Source: Prevotella melaninogenica (GTDB taxonomy: Bacteria; Bacteroidota; Bacteroidia; Bacteroidales; Bacteroidaceae). Taken from it: a stretch of 64,000 bases of DNA. Made by a program: the position numbers and the translations under genes. Below, piece after piece: positions 25,150 to 35,009 of this stretch (the first letter of the stretch is position 1; every line of letters begins with the position of its first letter). The notes beneath the pieces were generated by a model. That model was not told the origin of the DNA, made no database searches, and was given only the letters and a program-made list of their open reading frames with translations. The stretch lies in contig NZ_CP054010.1 of assembly GCF_013267595.1 (NCBI RefSeq), positions 1,240,001 to 1,304,000 of the forward strand. Reading direction: 5' to 3'.

Positions 25150-26796
25150 TTACTTCTCGCAGCTGCAGCCCGTCCAAGGCTTTAGCTCTTTGAAGAAGTC
25201 ATGACCCTTATCGTCAACAAGGATGAAGGCTGGGAAGTCCTCAACGGTAATCTTCCAAACAGCTTCCATACCGAGTTCTGGATATTCTACGCACTCAATA
25301 CTCTTGATGCTGCTCTGTGAGAGAACGGCAGCCACACCACCGATAGTACCGAGGTAGAAACCACCATGCTTCTGGCAGGCATCTGTCACAGCCTGTGTAC
25401 GGTTACCCTTAGCAATCATCACGAGTGAACCACCATGCTCCTGGAACTCGTCAACGTATGGGTCCATACGGTTGGCAGTGGTAGGTCCCATTGAACCACA
25501 TGGATAGCCCTCTGGTGTCTTGGCTGGTCCTGCATAGAGAACAGGGTAATTCTTGATGTAATCAGGCAATTCCTCGCCAGCATCCAAACGTGCCTTGAGC
25601 TTAGCGTGAGCAATGTCACGAGCAACGATTATGGTACCCTTGAGGTTGACACGTGTTGAAACAGGATACTTTGTCAGCTCAGCACGAACGGCATCCATAC
25701 CCTTGTCGAGGTCGATTTCTATGCCCTTCGCACCTTCTCCCGGCTTGCGATATTCCTCTGGAATCAACTCGCTTGGGTTGGTGTCCATCTTCTCCAACCA
25801 AATACCGTCCTTATTAATCTTCGCTTTGATGTTACGGTCAGCAGAACAGCTAACTCCCATACCGATAGGGCAGCTTGCACCGTGACGTGGCAGACGGATG
25901 ATACGGATGTCGTGAGCAAGATACTTACCACCAAACTGTGCACCAAGACCAATCTTGTAAGCCTCTTTGAGAATCTTCTTCTCGAGGTCGATGTCGCGGA
26001 AAGCACGTCCTGTCTCGTCGCCAGTAGTAGGGAGATTGTCGTAATACTTGATACTTCCGAGCTTAACGGTGAGGAGGTTCTTTTCTGCAGAAGTACCACC
26101 AATCACGAAACAGATGTGATAAGGAGGACAAGCAGCAGTACCGAGGCTCTTCATTTTCTCAACGAGGAAAGGAATGAGCGTACCCTCATTCTGTATAGTA
26201 GCTTTGGTCATTGGGTAGAAGTAGGTCTTATTAGCAGAGCCACCACCCTTTGCTACCATTACGAAACGATATTCAGCGCCCTCAACAGCCTCGATGTCAA
26301 TCTGTGCAGGGAGGTTACACTTGGTATTCACCTCATCGTACATATTGAGCGGAGCGTTCTGTGAGTAGCGGAGATTCTCCTCTGTAAAGGTGTTGAAGAC
26401 ACCACGAGAGAGTGCCTCCTCGTCCTCAAAACCAGTCCATACTTGCTGACCCTTCTCACCGTGAATGATAGCAGTACCCGTGTCCTGGCAGAAAGGCAGT
26501 ACACCCTTCACAGCTGTCTCAGCATTGCGGAGGAACTGGAGTGCCACGTACTTGTCGTTTTCTGATGCCTCTGGGTCGGTCAGAATCTTTGCAACTTGCT
26601 CATTGTGTGCACGACGGAGCATGAACTCACAATCGTGGAAAGCCTCCTGTGCTAATAAAGTAAGTGCTTCTTTGCTTACCTTCAGAATCTCTTTACCTTC
26701 AAACTCACCAACGCTGATACCTTCCTTTGATACCAGACGATACTCGGTGTCATCTTTGCCCAATTGGAACATTGGTGCATACTTGAATTCTGCCAT
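25150..26796 (-). CDS. Class I (iron-sulfur) fumarate hydratase
   Basis: 548 residues. Interconverts fumarate and malate in the cytoplasm, used in the reductive branch that makes succinate in fermenting Bacteroidota. Conserved cysteines for the [4Fe-4S] cluster appear in [11 protein letters not shown] (near residue 103), [10 protein letters not shown] and [11 protein letters not shown]. The C-terminal beta domain (about 375-548) has [20 protein letters not shown]. Full FumA/FumB-type length with both halves fused. The cluster is oxygen-sensitive, consistent with an anaerobe. A perfect hairpin lies in its leader and a terminator follows. Confidence 0.95.
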   Translation of the reverse strand: MAEFKYAPMFQLGKDDTEYRLVSKEGISVGEFEGKEILKVSKEALTLLAQEAFHDCEFMLRRAHNEQVAKILTDPEASENDKYVALQFLRNAETAVKGVLPFCQDTGTAIIHGEKGQQVWTGFEDEEALSRGVFNTFTEENLRYSQNAPLNMYDEVNTKCNLPAQIDIEAVEGAEYRFVMVAKGGGSANKTYFYPMTKATIQNEGTLIPFLVEKMKSLGTAACPPYHICFVIGGTSAEKNLLTVKLGSIKYYDNLPTTGDETGRAFRDIDLEKKILKEAYKIGLGAQFGGKYLAHDIRIIRLPRHGASCPIGMGVSCSADRNIKAKINKDGIWLEKMDTNPSELIPEEYRKPGEGAKGIEIDLDKGMDAVRAELTKYPVSTRVNLKGTIIVARDIAHAKLKARLDAGEELPDYIKNYPVLYAGPAKTPEGYPCGSMGPTTANRMDPYVDEFQEHGGSLVMIAKGNRTQAVTDACQKHGGFYLGTIGGVAAVLSQSSIKSIECVEYPELGMEAVWKITVEDFPAFILVDDKGHDFFKELKPWTGCSCEK

Positions 26797-26809
26797 AATG
26801 TTTTGTTTA

Positions 26810-26841
26810 CCTGTCTGCCCTTTATCGGTAGGGCAGACAGG
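26810..26841 (-). promoter_or_regulatory. Perfect hairpin in the fumarase leader
   Basis: CCTGTCTGCCC (26810-26820) and GGGCAGACAGG (26831-26841) form an 11-bp stem with a 10-nt loop, about 14 nt upstream of the fumarase ATG. There is no T-tract after it on the minus strand, so it is more likely a leader structure than the M16 gene's terminator. Confidence 0.5.
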
Positions 26842-26892
26842 GCTTTTTCTATTTGTTTATAATATGTTTTTGTATTCTTTTCTTACTGTTTA

Positions 26893-29823
26893 TTAATAGC
26901 CGAAGATTTCTTCTGTTGTCACTCTCTTTATAGGTGCAATCTTCTCCAAAGCCTTGATATCAAGCTCTTTCTCGTTGCCGAGGATGATATACTTGAAGGT
27001 CTTGTTGGCAATATACTCTTTCTCGAAGTTGATAACATCCTGTAGTTGCAGACTTGGAAGGGCATTGTAAATCTTCTCACTCAATGAAGTGTCGAGACCT
27101 AAACGCTGTGCTGCAAGATAAGAGGTGAGGATAGAGTACTTAGTTGTACGAGCAGAAGCAAGGCTCTTCATGAGACTTTGCTTTGCAAGATCAAAGCCAC
27201 TCTGGCGTACAGGTACATTGTTGAGAAGCTTATTGAACTCTGTTACACAGTCCATCATCTTATCGTTCTGTGTGATGATGTAGGTGTAGAAGTTCTCATT
27301 ACCTCCTAAACGATAAGGAGATGCATAGACAGCTGAAGCTGAATAAGCCAAACCACGTGCCTCACGTAACTCTTGGAAGACGATGGCATTCATACCACCT
27401 CCGAAGTATTCATTGAAGAGGGCGATGATAGGGGCACGGTCGGCAGACCACTTCTGGTTCTGATTGTGGAGCTGAACCATGTAGATATTCTTTGCATCGT
27501 AAGGTGCAATGAGAACCTCGTTCTTAGGTGTTGTCTGCTCTGTATAACGCTTGATAGCAGGTACTGCAGCGAACTTCTTTGGTGTCTGGATAGTCTTGCT
27601 GACAAGCTGGTCAACCTCTTTCAGGCTTGAAGGACCGTAGTAAAGCACTGTCAACTTATAGTTCTTCAAGTTCTTCAAAAGGTTAAGCAGTTCCTGTGGG
27701 TTCATTGACTTCAACACCTGTTCGCTTGGAACGTTGCGAGTAGGGTTGTACTCTCCGTAGGTAGCATAGTCTCTGAGGGCAGCGAAGTTAGCGTTCTGGT
27801 TAGCCTTGTTGTCGCTGCGTGACTTTAGAATCTGCTCTACATAGAGGTCGTAAGCCTCCTTGTCAACCTTTGCATTGCTGAGTAAATTGTTCAACAGAGC
27901 AAGTGCCTGAGGCAGGTTAGAGTTGAGACCACTTAACGTAATGTATGAAACTTCGTTTCTTTCTGAGAAGTTGTAGTCACAAGCTAACTTGTAGAACTGC
28001 TGCTTAATCTGCTCGTTGCTGAGCTTATTAGTACCTAAGTAATCAAGATAACCAGCTGCATAGCTGAGCATTGGGTTATGTTCGTCACCGTAAGGAACTA
28101 CGAAGCAAAGTGTAAAGAGGTCGTTTGTTTTGTCCTGCTTATAGAGAACAGGAAGACCCTTCTGTGTTGTTGCCTTGGTAAGGTCGCGCTTGTAGTCAAC
28201 AAACTGTGGCTGGATAGGAGTTGTCTTGGTGTTTACAATCTCCTTGAGGAAGTCACTCTGCTTGTCGTTGTTGGTTGGGATTGGAGTGATAGTAGGCTTC
28301 TCAACCTTCTTAATAGTAGTGTCGTTACCTTGCTCCTTGTAGACACAAGCGAAGTCGTTACGGAAGAATTGATTAGCAAACTTTACTATCTCAGCCTTTG
28401 TTAACTTTGAAATACGATTGAGTTTATCCACCTCCTGCTTCCAGTCTTTGTGGTTGATGAAGGCATCCACATACTGCTTTGCACGGAACTGGTTGTTATC
28501 TAACTGCGTATAATAGTAACGCTTGTAGTTGTTAACGATAGATGGCAAGAGATCATCAGAGAAGTTACCCTTCTTGAGTTTCTCAATTTCAGACAAAGCA
28601 AGGCTGCGTACCTCCTGCAAAGTCTGTCCACTCTTTGGCTGTCCATAGACATAGAATACCGAATATTCGTCCATATCTGCGATACCTGCGCTAACCTCCT
28701 GTACCTTCAGCTTCTGGCTGAGGTCGAGGTCGAAGAGTCCTGCTTGTCCGTTAGACAAGAGTTGTGCTATAACCTCTAATGTATCTAACTGCAAAGACTT
28801 ACTTGCGTCTGCACGCCAACCCATGAAGAGCATAGGAGCTTCCTTACCAACAACAGTCGTATCAACGGGTGCTGTGAGGGCTGGTTGAGCTGGGAACTGT
28901 GGTACGTCGATGTGTGCACTTGGCTTCCAATCGCCAAAATACTTCTCAATCGAAGCTACTGTCTTGTCTGGGTCGAGGTCGCCTGAAAGACAGATAGCGA
29001 TGTTGTTTGGTACGTAGTATTTGTTAAAATAGTTCTTGATGTTGGTGATTGAAGGATTCTTCAGGTGCTCACCAAGTCCGATAGTGGTCTGTGTACCGTA
29101 TGGGTGGGTAGGGAAGAGCTTTGCAAAGAGGGCTGCATAGACCTTACGCCAGTCGCTTGAAAGACCGATGTTATACTCCTCATACACCGCCTCCAACTCT
29201 GTATGGAAGCCACGGATAACCATATTCTGGAAACGATCACCCTGAACTCTTGCCCAAGTGTCAATCTCATTAGATGGAATATTCTCTACATAGCAAGTTA
29301 CGTCATTAGAAGTATAAGCGTTTGTACCCTCACTACCGATGGCTGTCATCATCTTGTCATACTCGTTTGGAATGTTGTAACGAGCCGCAAGTTGTGAGAT
29401 AGAGTCAATCTGGTGGTACCATTGCTTGCGTGCAGCTGGGTCAGTGATATGACGATACTGCTCGAAACGAGCCTCAATAGAGTCGAGGTAAGGGCGTTCT
29501 GCCTCTACATTAGATGAACCAAAGTGGGTTGTACCCTTAAACATAAGGTGCTCTAAGTAGTGTGCAAGACCTGTTGTCTCCTTTGGATCATTGCGAGAAC
29601 CCGTGCGCACAGCGATATATGTCTGTACACGTGGCTTCTCTTTGTTAACAGAAAGATAGATTTTCAGACCGTTTTTCAGTGTGTAGATACGTGTCTGCAT
29701 CGGGTCATTCGGTATGCTCTCATAGCTGTAACGCTGCGCATAAGCTGCCACAGATGCAAATAGGAACAATAGTCCTAAGCTTAGCCCCTGCATGAGGGTA
29801 CTGTTAAGGAAATGTTTTTTCAT
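26893..29823 (-). CDS. M16 family (insulinase/pitrilysin) zinc metallopeptidase, secreted
   Basis: 976 residues with a signal peptide (about 1-29, ending AAYAQ). The inverted zinc motif HYLEH is at residues 88-92 in the first M16 domain, with the distal glutamate expected in the TELEAVYEEYN region about 75 residues later. Four M16-like domains follow the usual N-active, C-inactive clamp design; ARGLAYSASAVY near 830 is the conserved R/Y substrate-carboxylate site. Probably periplasmic, degrading peptides. Single gene by spacing. Confidence 0.92.
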   Translation of the reverse strand: MKKHFLNSTLMQGLSLGLLFLFASVAAYAQRYSYESIPNDPMQTRIYTLKNGLKIYLSVNKEKPRVQTYIAVRTGSRNDPKETTGLAHYLEHLMFKGTTHFGSSNVEAERPYLDSIEARFEQYRHITDPAARKQWYHQIDSISQLAARYNIPNEYDKMMTAIGSEGTNAYTSNDVTCYVENIPSNEIDTWARVQGDRFQNMVIRGFHTELEAVYEEYNIGLSSDWRKVYAALFAKLFPTHPYGTQTTIGLGEHLKNPSITNIKNYFNKYYVPNNIAICLSGDLDPDKTVASIEKYFGDWKPSAHIDVPQFPAQPALTAPVDTTVVGKEAPMLFMGWRADASKSLQLDTLEVIAQLLSNGQAGLFDLDLSQKLKVQEVSAGIADMDEYSVFYVYGQPKSGQTLQEVRSLALSEIEKLKKGNFSDDLLPSIVNNYKRYYYTQLDNNQFRAKQYVDAFINHKDWKQEVDKLNRISKLTKAEIVKFANQFFRNDFACVYKEQGNDTTIKKVEKPTITPIPTNNDKQSDFLKEIVNTKTTPIQPQFVDYKRDLTKATTQKGLPVLYKQDKTNDLFTLCFVVPYGDEHNPMLSYAAGYLDYLGTNKLSNEQIKQQFYKLACDYNFSERNEVSYITLSGLNSNLPQALALLNNLLSNAKVDKEAYDLYVEQILKSRSDNKANQNANFAALRDYATYGEYNPTRNVPSEQVLKSMNPQELLNLLKNLKNYKLTVLYYGPSSLKEVDQLVSKTIQTPKKFAAVPAIKRYTEQTTPKNEVLIAPYDAKNIYMVQLHNQNQKWSADRAPIIALFNEYFGGGMNAIVFQELREARGLAYSASAVYASPYRLGGNENFYTYIITQNDKMMDCVTEFNKLLNNVPVRQSGFDLAKQSLMKSLASARTTKYSILTSYLAAQRLGLDTSLSEKIYNALPSLQLQDVINFEKEYIANKTFKYIILGNEKELDIKALEKIAPIKRVTTEEIFGY

Positions 29824-29870
29824 ACAATCAGTATTTGTTTATTGTTATAATTGGGTAGAGAATGTAATGA

Positions 29871-31724
29871 TTAATTCTCAAAATCAACCTCATGATCAAG
29901 GCTATTAACGAACGATTCAAAGACCTCTCTGTCTACATCGCCCATCTCAAACTCCTTCTCGGCATCCTTTTTAATCTCTGCAATCCATGCACGCCGTGCC
30001 TCGATATAATCCTGTTTGATGCGTGCATCGTCCTCGGGAGAAATCTCATTAATGCCGTAGTATTCCAGAATCATGCGATAGGTCCATGCCCATTGATAGA
30101 TACGATAATTGTCATTAATCTCTCGGAAGCGGTTAACCACCTCTTCTATCGTTTCAAGACTACCGCTCTTGATATCCTCTATGAGGCGTCGCTCTTCTGA
30201 TACAGGGAGTAGAAGACCAGAGAGATCGTCCCATCGTCCGAGTCCTACTTCGGTCTGTGGCTTACCGAAGAAACCCCATTTGTGCGCACGTTTCAGTACG
30301 GCACCCATATAGATACGCAATGCAATGTCATAGTATTTGATACCTTTTCGCAGACTGGTAGCATTGATAACGTATTCATGATAGTTATAGGACGAAACAT
30401 TGTCGCCACTTGCCTGTCGCAGATTCTCAAGTATCTTCTTTCCCTGTAGAATCTCTCCAACAGAGTAAGGTGATAGCCAATCGAAGTTGACAATACTCTT
30501 CTGCGTCTGCTGTGGACGCATATCACGCTTTGGCCACTTGCGTATATCACGATAAAGACCAACCGTTGTAATGTTACGACCCGGCACGAGATACATCTTG
30601 TCGGCCTCTGCAATGAGGTAAGAGAAGGGTAGGGCAGTCGTATTCGGGTGGTGCATCAGCTTACCGAAACATACGGAGAACGTACCGATCGTTGCTGGCA
30701 TGAGCAGATAACTACCGCTGGCTGTCTTCGTTCCACGCTCTAAGATACCCCAGTGCATTGGTCCCATCTTATAGGCATGGTTAGAGAAGTTAGTGCCAGA
30801 ACCTGCGTTATAGAAAGAGAACATACCACCGATTAGCAGCGAACTCTTATGATGTGAGGCACAGAACGGACCGCAGAAGGCAGCGCACGCCTCACCGTTT
30901 GACATAAAGGAATTGGCGAAGAAGACACTCTGTGAGGCTGTAAAGCCATTGCTTATCTGACAGGCTTCACCCACGAAGCAGTCTTGCATCTTCACACTGT
31001 TCACAATGCTGGAGCCATCTGATATGATAGAATTCTCGCAGATGACACCTGTGCCAATGTAGACACTGGCATGTTCAGAGCTGAGAATGGTACAATCGCT
31101 CAATCGACTTGCACCAGAAATCTCGCAATCGTCCTGAATGACGGTGTTGGTAATCTCCTTTGTATTGACAATCTTCACTTTATTGCCAATCGTTCCACGT
31201 TCAGGATTTGTGCGGGCAATCTCCTCTTTAATTAGTCTTCGGATAGCATTCTTGAGGTCTTTGTCGTTGAAATGCTTCACCATAAAGGCTGCAAACTGGC
31301 TATTAAGGTCGTGGAAGAAGATCACGTTTCCATCACCTACCTCGTTAAGGACAGATATCAGATTACCTTCCCCGTATGTAGCACCCTCCGTAGTCTCCAT
31401 GACAGAGATGTTAGAGATGAGGCAGTCGTCACCGATGGTATAGTTATTAATATAATTCCCTACCTTCTCTATCAGGCAGTCGTTACCAACGGTCACATTA
31501 CGTAGGGTTGCATCATTGATACCAGAATGCTTGACGAAGCCCTTTGTTATCTCGACTTCTTTCTGGACACTTCCCAACTGTACGTCACCATAGAACATGA
31601 CACGGTGGAAGAATTTCGCTTGAAATCCGTCCTCCGCAACCTCTACTCGACTCCAATCTTCTGCCCAGCAGCTATTGCTCTCGAGTATCTCAATCTCTTC
31701 AAAGGTAAGGGAACGATATTGCAT
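29871..31724 (-). CDS. DUF4954 family protein (left-handed beta-helix)
   Basis: 617 residues, no signal peptide. From about residue 60 to 330 there are imperfect hexapeptide-type repeats (for example IGDDCLISNISVM, VGNDCLIEKVGNY, CEISGASRLSDC), the pattern of a left-handed beta-helix as in sugar-nucleotide acyl or nucleotidyl transferases. The C-terminal third is helical and charged. This family is conserved in Bacteroidota and often described as of unknown function. It lies between the M16 peptidase and hflX, all on the minus strand. Confidence 0.85.
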   Translation of the reverse strand: MQYRSLTFEEIEILESNSCWAEDWSRVEVAEDGFQAKFFHRVMFYGDVQLGSVQKEVEITKGFVKHSGINDATLRNVTVGNDCLIEKVGNYINNYTIGDDCLISNISVMETTEGATYGEGNLISVLNEVGDGNVIFFHDLNSQFAAFMVKHFNDKDLKNAIRRLIKEEIARTNPERGTIGNKVKIVNTKEITNTVIQDDCEISGASRLSDCTILSSEHASVYIGTGVICENSIISDGSSIVNSVKMQDCFVGEACQISNGFTASQSVFFANSFMSNGEACAAFCGPFCASHHKSSLLIGGMFSFYNAGSGTNFSNHAYKMGPMHWGILERGTKTASGSYLLMPATIGTFSVCFGKLMHHPNTTALPFSYLIAEADKMYLVPGRNITTVGLYRDIRKWPKRDMRPQQTQKSIVNFDWLSPYSVGEILQGKKILENLRQASGDNVSSYNYHEYVINATSLRKGIKYYDIALRIYMGAVLKRAHKWGFFGKPQTEVGLGRWDDLSGLLLPVSEERRLIEDIKSGSLETIEEVVNRFREINDNYRIYQWAWTYRMILEYYGINEISPEDDARIKQDYIEARRAWIAEIKKDAEKEFEMGDVDREVFESFVNSLDHEVDFEN

Positions 31725-31744
31725 AAACTTTTCTTTTAGTTGTT

Positions 31745-31835
31745 GTTATTAGCCTTATTGGGCTTATTGGGTTTATTAGGCTTATTAGGCCCATTAGCCT
31801 TATTAGCCTAATAAGCCCAATAAGGCAAATATGCC
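31745..31835. repeat. Low-complexity TTATTAGGC-type repeat
   Basis: Successive 9-bp variants of TTATTGGGC/TTATTAGGC, then the inverted form CCTAATAAGCCC. The two halves can form a hairpin between the hflX stop and the DUF4954 start. Confidence 0.7.
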
Positions 31836-31844
31836 CAATAGTCT

Positions 31845-33095
31845 TTATTCCTCTTCGATATTGTAAAGGAAGTCATTGTAAGGATACTTCTGCACGTGGA
31901 GTTCGCGTACTTTCTTGTAAAGCACCTCCCTGAACTCGTCAATATTCTCCTTTTCCTTGGCTGAAATGAATAGACAGTTGTCATGCTCTTTAGCCATCCA
32001 CGTCTTCTTCAGTTCGTCCAAAGTGATATTCTCCTTGGTGGCAGGTGTGAGGTCGTCTTCCTCTTTCTCCACCCAATGATAGTTGTCAATCTTGTTGAAG
32101 ATAATCATCGAAGGCTTGTCAGCACAACCAAGTTCAGACAAAGTCTGGTTGACTACCTGTATTTGTTCCTCAAAGTCAGGATGTGAGATGTCCACAACGT
32201 GCAAGAGAAGGTCGGCTTCGCGCACCTCATCGAGTGTTGACTTAAACGAATCAACCAAGTCGGTTGGCAACTTACGGATAAATCCAACGGTGTCAGCTAA
32301 TAGGAAAGGAAGATTGTCAACAACGACCTTGCGTACGGTTGTGTCGAGTGTTGCGAAGAGTTTGTTCTCTGCAAATACCTCACTCTTAGCCAAGAGGTTC
32401 ATGGTGGTTGACTTACCCACGTTCGTGTAACCCACCAAGGCAACACGAATCATGCGCCCACGGTTCTTACGTTGTGTTACCTTCTGCTTGTCAATCTCAG
32501 CAAGTCTTTGCTTCAAAAGGGTCATACGCTGCAGGATGATACGGCGGTCCATCTCCAACTGGGTCTCACCCGGACCACGCAAACCTACCGAACCTTTACC
32601 GCCACCAGAGCCTGAACCACCACCCTGACGCTCCAAGTGAGTCCACAGACGTTGCAGACGTGGGAGCATATAGCGATACTGTGCCAACTCTACCTGTGTC
32701 TTTGCGTTGGCTGTCTGGGCACGCATAGCAAAGATGTCGAGGATGAGAGAGGTACGGTCTAATATCTTCACACCGAGTTCCTGTTCGATATTACGCATCT
32801 GCTTTGCCGACAACTCGTCGTCGAAGATTACCATACCGATAGGCTCCTCCTCGTCTTCTTTCATCTTGATGTAATCTCTTATTTCTTCAAGTTTACCCTT
32901 GCCGACATAGGTAACAGCACTTGGACCTGTCACCCTCTGTGTGAATCGCTTCACAGTGATAGCACCAGCTGTATCAGCGAGGAACTCTAATTCGTCAAGA
33001 TATTCCTTCGTCTTGTCCTCGTTCTGGTCCTTTGTAATAAGACCCACAAGGATGGCTGTTTCCGCCTTGACGTCAGATATGATAAATTCTTTCAT
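31845..33095 (-). CDS. hflX: GTPase HflX
   Basis: 416 residues. HflX is a ribosome-associated GTPase that splits stalled or heat-damaged ribosomes. The N-terminal HflX domain (about 1-190) includes GPSAVTYVGKGKLEE and the glycine-rich linker GGGSGSGGGKGSVGLRGPGE before the basic helix. The G domain has GYTNVGKST (G1, about 215-223), ADTVGFIRKLP (G3) and FNKID (G4). The length is typical. Its ATG is at 33093-33095, with a long gene-free stretch upstream. Confidence 0.95.
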   Translation of the reverse strand: MKEFIISDVKAETAILVGLITKDQNEDKTKEYLDELEFLADTAGAITVKRFTQRVTGPSAVTYVGKGKLEEIRDYIKMKEDEEEPIGMVIFDDELSAKQMRNIEQELGVKILDRTSLILDIFAMRAQTANAKTQVELAQYRYMLPRLQRLWTHLERQGGGSGSGGGKGSVGLRGPGETQLEMDRRIILQRMTLLKQRLAEIDKQKVTQRKNRGRMIRVALVGYTNVGKSTTMNLLAKSEVFAENKLFATLDTTVRKVVVDNLPFLLADTVGFIRKLPTDLVDSFKSTLDEVREADLLLHVVDISHPDFEEQIQVVNQTLSELGCADKPSMIIFNKIDNYHWVEKEEDDLTPATKENITLDELKKTWMAKEHDNCLFISAKEKENIDEFREVLYKKVRELHVQKYPYNDFLYNIEEE

Positions 33096-33470
33096 TCAGT
33101 AATTTCTATTATTGCTTATTTTTGTGTTGAAAAGTGTACTTCCCTATTGTTCGAACAGGTATACACTGCCACATGGCAAAGTTACTCATAAAATCTGAAA
33201 AATGCTAATGAAAAACGCTGTTTTTATGTCCTTTAACCCAAATCTCATGCCCCCACAATGTGTATAATTCTGCTTCTTCTGAAATATGGAATGATAAAAA
33301 GCTATTATAATAAGGCACACAGTGCAACTCTAAGTTTGCAGCAAGAAACATAGATTTGCTCTGTGAGATATTTCTAATATCTTAAACACAAAAGGCAGAG
33401 CTTGTCAATCCAAACTTCTGGAGAATCCTTTTTGTCTGAATTTTTCACATATCGATTTTTTAAAGACCAT

Positions 33471-33570
33471 CAAAAGGCTTGCAATTAACGCCCTTTTCGC
33501 TTGCAAAAGATGCCCTTTTGAGGTCTTACTAACGCCCTTTTGAGCCCTTATTAAGCACCTTTTGGATTGC
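33471..33570. repeat. CCCTTTTG-module dispersed repeat, copy 2
   Basis: Modules CAATTAACGCCCTTTTCG, AAAGATGCCCTTTTGAGG and TTACTAACGCCCTTTTGAG, then ATTAAGCACCTTTTGG. Same module order as copy 1. The rest of the 33096-33761 gap shows only a TATCTTTG box near 33677 with no supported gene behind it. Confidence 0.75.
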
Positions 33571-33761
33571 CTCTTTGCAACTATTTGAAAACAAGTAACT
33601 TATGTAGGTATTAAAATATCTCATGTTTACCTCATTTTTCTACCTTTTCTTCGAATGTTTTGTAAATAAATTTCTTTATCTTTGGGCGTATCTTACTCAG
33701 GGGACACTAATTACTGGTTTAGGTTTTGGGTAAGGGGAGAAAAAAAGATATTAAAGTTTAC

Positions 33762-33849
33762 GTTTCCTGTCACTGTTGTCACTCCTTTCAGATGCTTAAC
33801 AGGCTATCCTACAATGATATAACCTTAAATGTTAAAAGTGACAGGAAAC
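33762..33849. repeat. Perfect 12-bp inverted repeat pair
   Basis: GTTTCCTGTCAC (33762-33773) and GTGACAGGAAAC (33838-33849) enclose 64 bp. Size and layout resemble a tiny non-autonomous element or the ends of one; it lies just downstream of the MBL hydrolase stop. Confidence 0.5.
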
Positions 33850-33897
33850 TAAAAATAAACTTGTTTTGTAGTTGTATGTTCATTAATACGACTAAGA

Positions 33898-34728
33898 TTA
33901 AACGTGAATCTTCAAACCATCGTATGCAAAGAAAATATCATTTGGAAGAAGTTTTTGTGCCTCTTCATGTAAGCCAATCTTATGGGTGAGATGGGTTAAA
34001 TAAGTGCGTTTTGCTCCTATCTTTCGACTGAAATCAATGGCTTCAGATATTAACTGATGGGAGTGGTGCTCACGTTCCCAGCGTAAAGCGTTTACAACCA
34101 GTGTCTCAACACCTTCAAGATAAGGGAGTTCCTCATCCTTAATAGTTTTCATATCTGTTATATAAGCGAGTTTCCCAAAGCGATAACCAAGGATGGGTAG
34201 TCCGCCATGCATTACCGAGATAGGCATCACTTCGATGTCACCAATCATAAACTTTACATGCGGTTGAATACTATGAAGGTTCAGTTTTGGAACTCCTGGA
34301 TAGGGATTGTCTGTGAAACAATAAGGGAAATTATGACGTAAGCCGTCACAAGTATTTTCGTTGGCATACACTTCTATATTCCCCAAGGCGCAATAAGGGC
34401 GCACGTCGTCAATCCCTCCTACATGATCATAGTGGATATGCGTAATCAATAAGCCATCAATCTTACGGAAAGGTTGTGGTAACATCTGTTGGCGGAAGTC
34501 AGGACCGCTGTCAATGACAATACGCGTCTTTGCCGTTTCCAATAAAGCAGAGGTGCGCAATCGGTTGTCGCGTGGGTCCTTACTCTTACAAACATCGCAG
34601 CTACAGCCAAGTACTGGAACACCATTGGAGGTGCCAGTACCGAGGAAGGTGAAGCCTCCCCCGACCCCTCCGAAGGGAGGGGAGTCCTTTATCGGTCGTT
34701 CGTTGCTTATATGTTCTTCTTGATTCAA
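33898..34728 (-). CDS. MBL-fold metallohydrolase (PhnP-like phosphodiesterase family)
   Basis: 276 residues. The metallo-beta-lactamase fold shows ITHIHYDHVGGIDD (metal motif, about 96-109), GTGTSNGVPVLGCSCDVC near 31-48 (structural zinc cysteines as in PhnP-type enzymes), and a late TYLTHLTHKIG histidine pair. Such enzymes hydrolyse cyclic phosphodiesters. Homologs normally begin at the FTFLGTGTSNG block. Here no ATG exists at that point and the frame runs 30 codons upstream. Residues of about 15-26 (DSPPFGGVGGGF) are encoded by a copy of the G/C-rich dispersed repeat seen at 34876-34995. The repeat has become coding sequence. Confidence 0.87.
   Translation of the reverse strand: MNQEEHISNERPIKDSPPFGGVGGGFTFLGTGTSNGVPVLGCSCDVCKSKDPRDNRLRTSALLETAKTRIVIDSGPDFRQQMLPQPFRKIDGLLITHIHYDHVGGIDDVRPYCALGNIEVYANENTCDGLRHNFPYCFTDNPYPGVPKLNLHSIQPHVKFMIGDIEVMPISVMHGGLPILGYRFGKLAYITDMKTIKDEELPYLEGVETLVVNALRWEREHHSHQLISEAIDFSRKIGAKRTYLTHLTHKIGLHEEAQKLLPNDIFFAYDGLKIHV
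34651..34687 (-). repeat. G/C-rich dispersed repeat copy inside the MBL gene
   Basis: On the minus strand it reads CTCCCCTCCCTTCGGAGGGG followed by a TCGGGGGAGGCTT tail, matching the units at 34876-34965 closely. It is in frame with, and forms the N-terminal part of, the MBL-fold gene. Confidence 0.85.
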
Positions 34729-34875
34729 AGGATATGTTCTTAAAAGTTGGTTTGATGCTTTATAAGCATTTCTTAATTAAAAGCTTATTTATAACGAGTG
34801 TTTATGGTTGGATGTCGCAGTTGTTAGGATAAGTATTAATATTAAACCATACCACAACCTAAAGAAGTAGTTACT

Positions 34876-34995
34876 TTTGTTTAGCACTCCCCTCCCTTCA
34901 GAGGGGCTGGGGGAGGCTTCGTTTGTTTAGCACTCCCCTCCCTTCGGAGGGGTTGGGGGAGGCTTTCTCCTTTCGGAGGGGCTGGGGGAAGCTTT
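34876..34995 (+). repeat. G/C-rich 45-bp direct repeat, two full copies and one partial
   Basis: Units at 34876-34920 and 34921-34965, with a shortened third at 34967-34995. The core is CTCCCCTCCCTTCNGAGGGG with a following GGGGGAGGCTT; the CCCTCC/GGAGGG part can fold. The unit stands out from AT-rich surroundings. It lies between murB and the MBL gene. Confidence 0.85.
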
Positions 34996-35009
34996 AGTTT
35001 GGAAAGGCT

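Noticed and set aside
33726..33989. 87-codon plus-strand frame near the MBL gene end
   Set aside because: It crosses an inverted repeat and runs antisense into the MBL gene; cysteine- and lysine-rich noise with no recognisable fold, despite a TATCTTTG box upstream.
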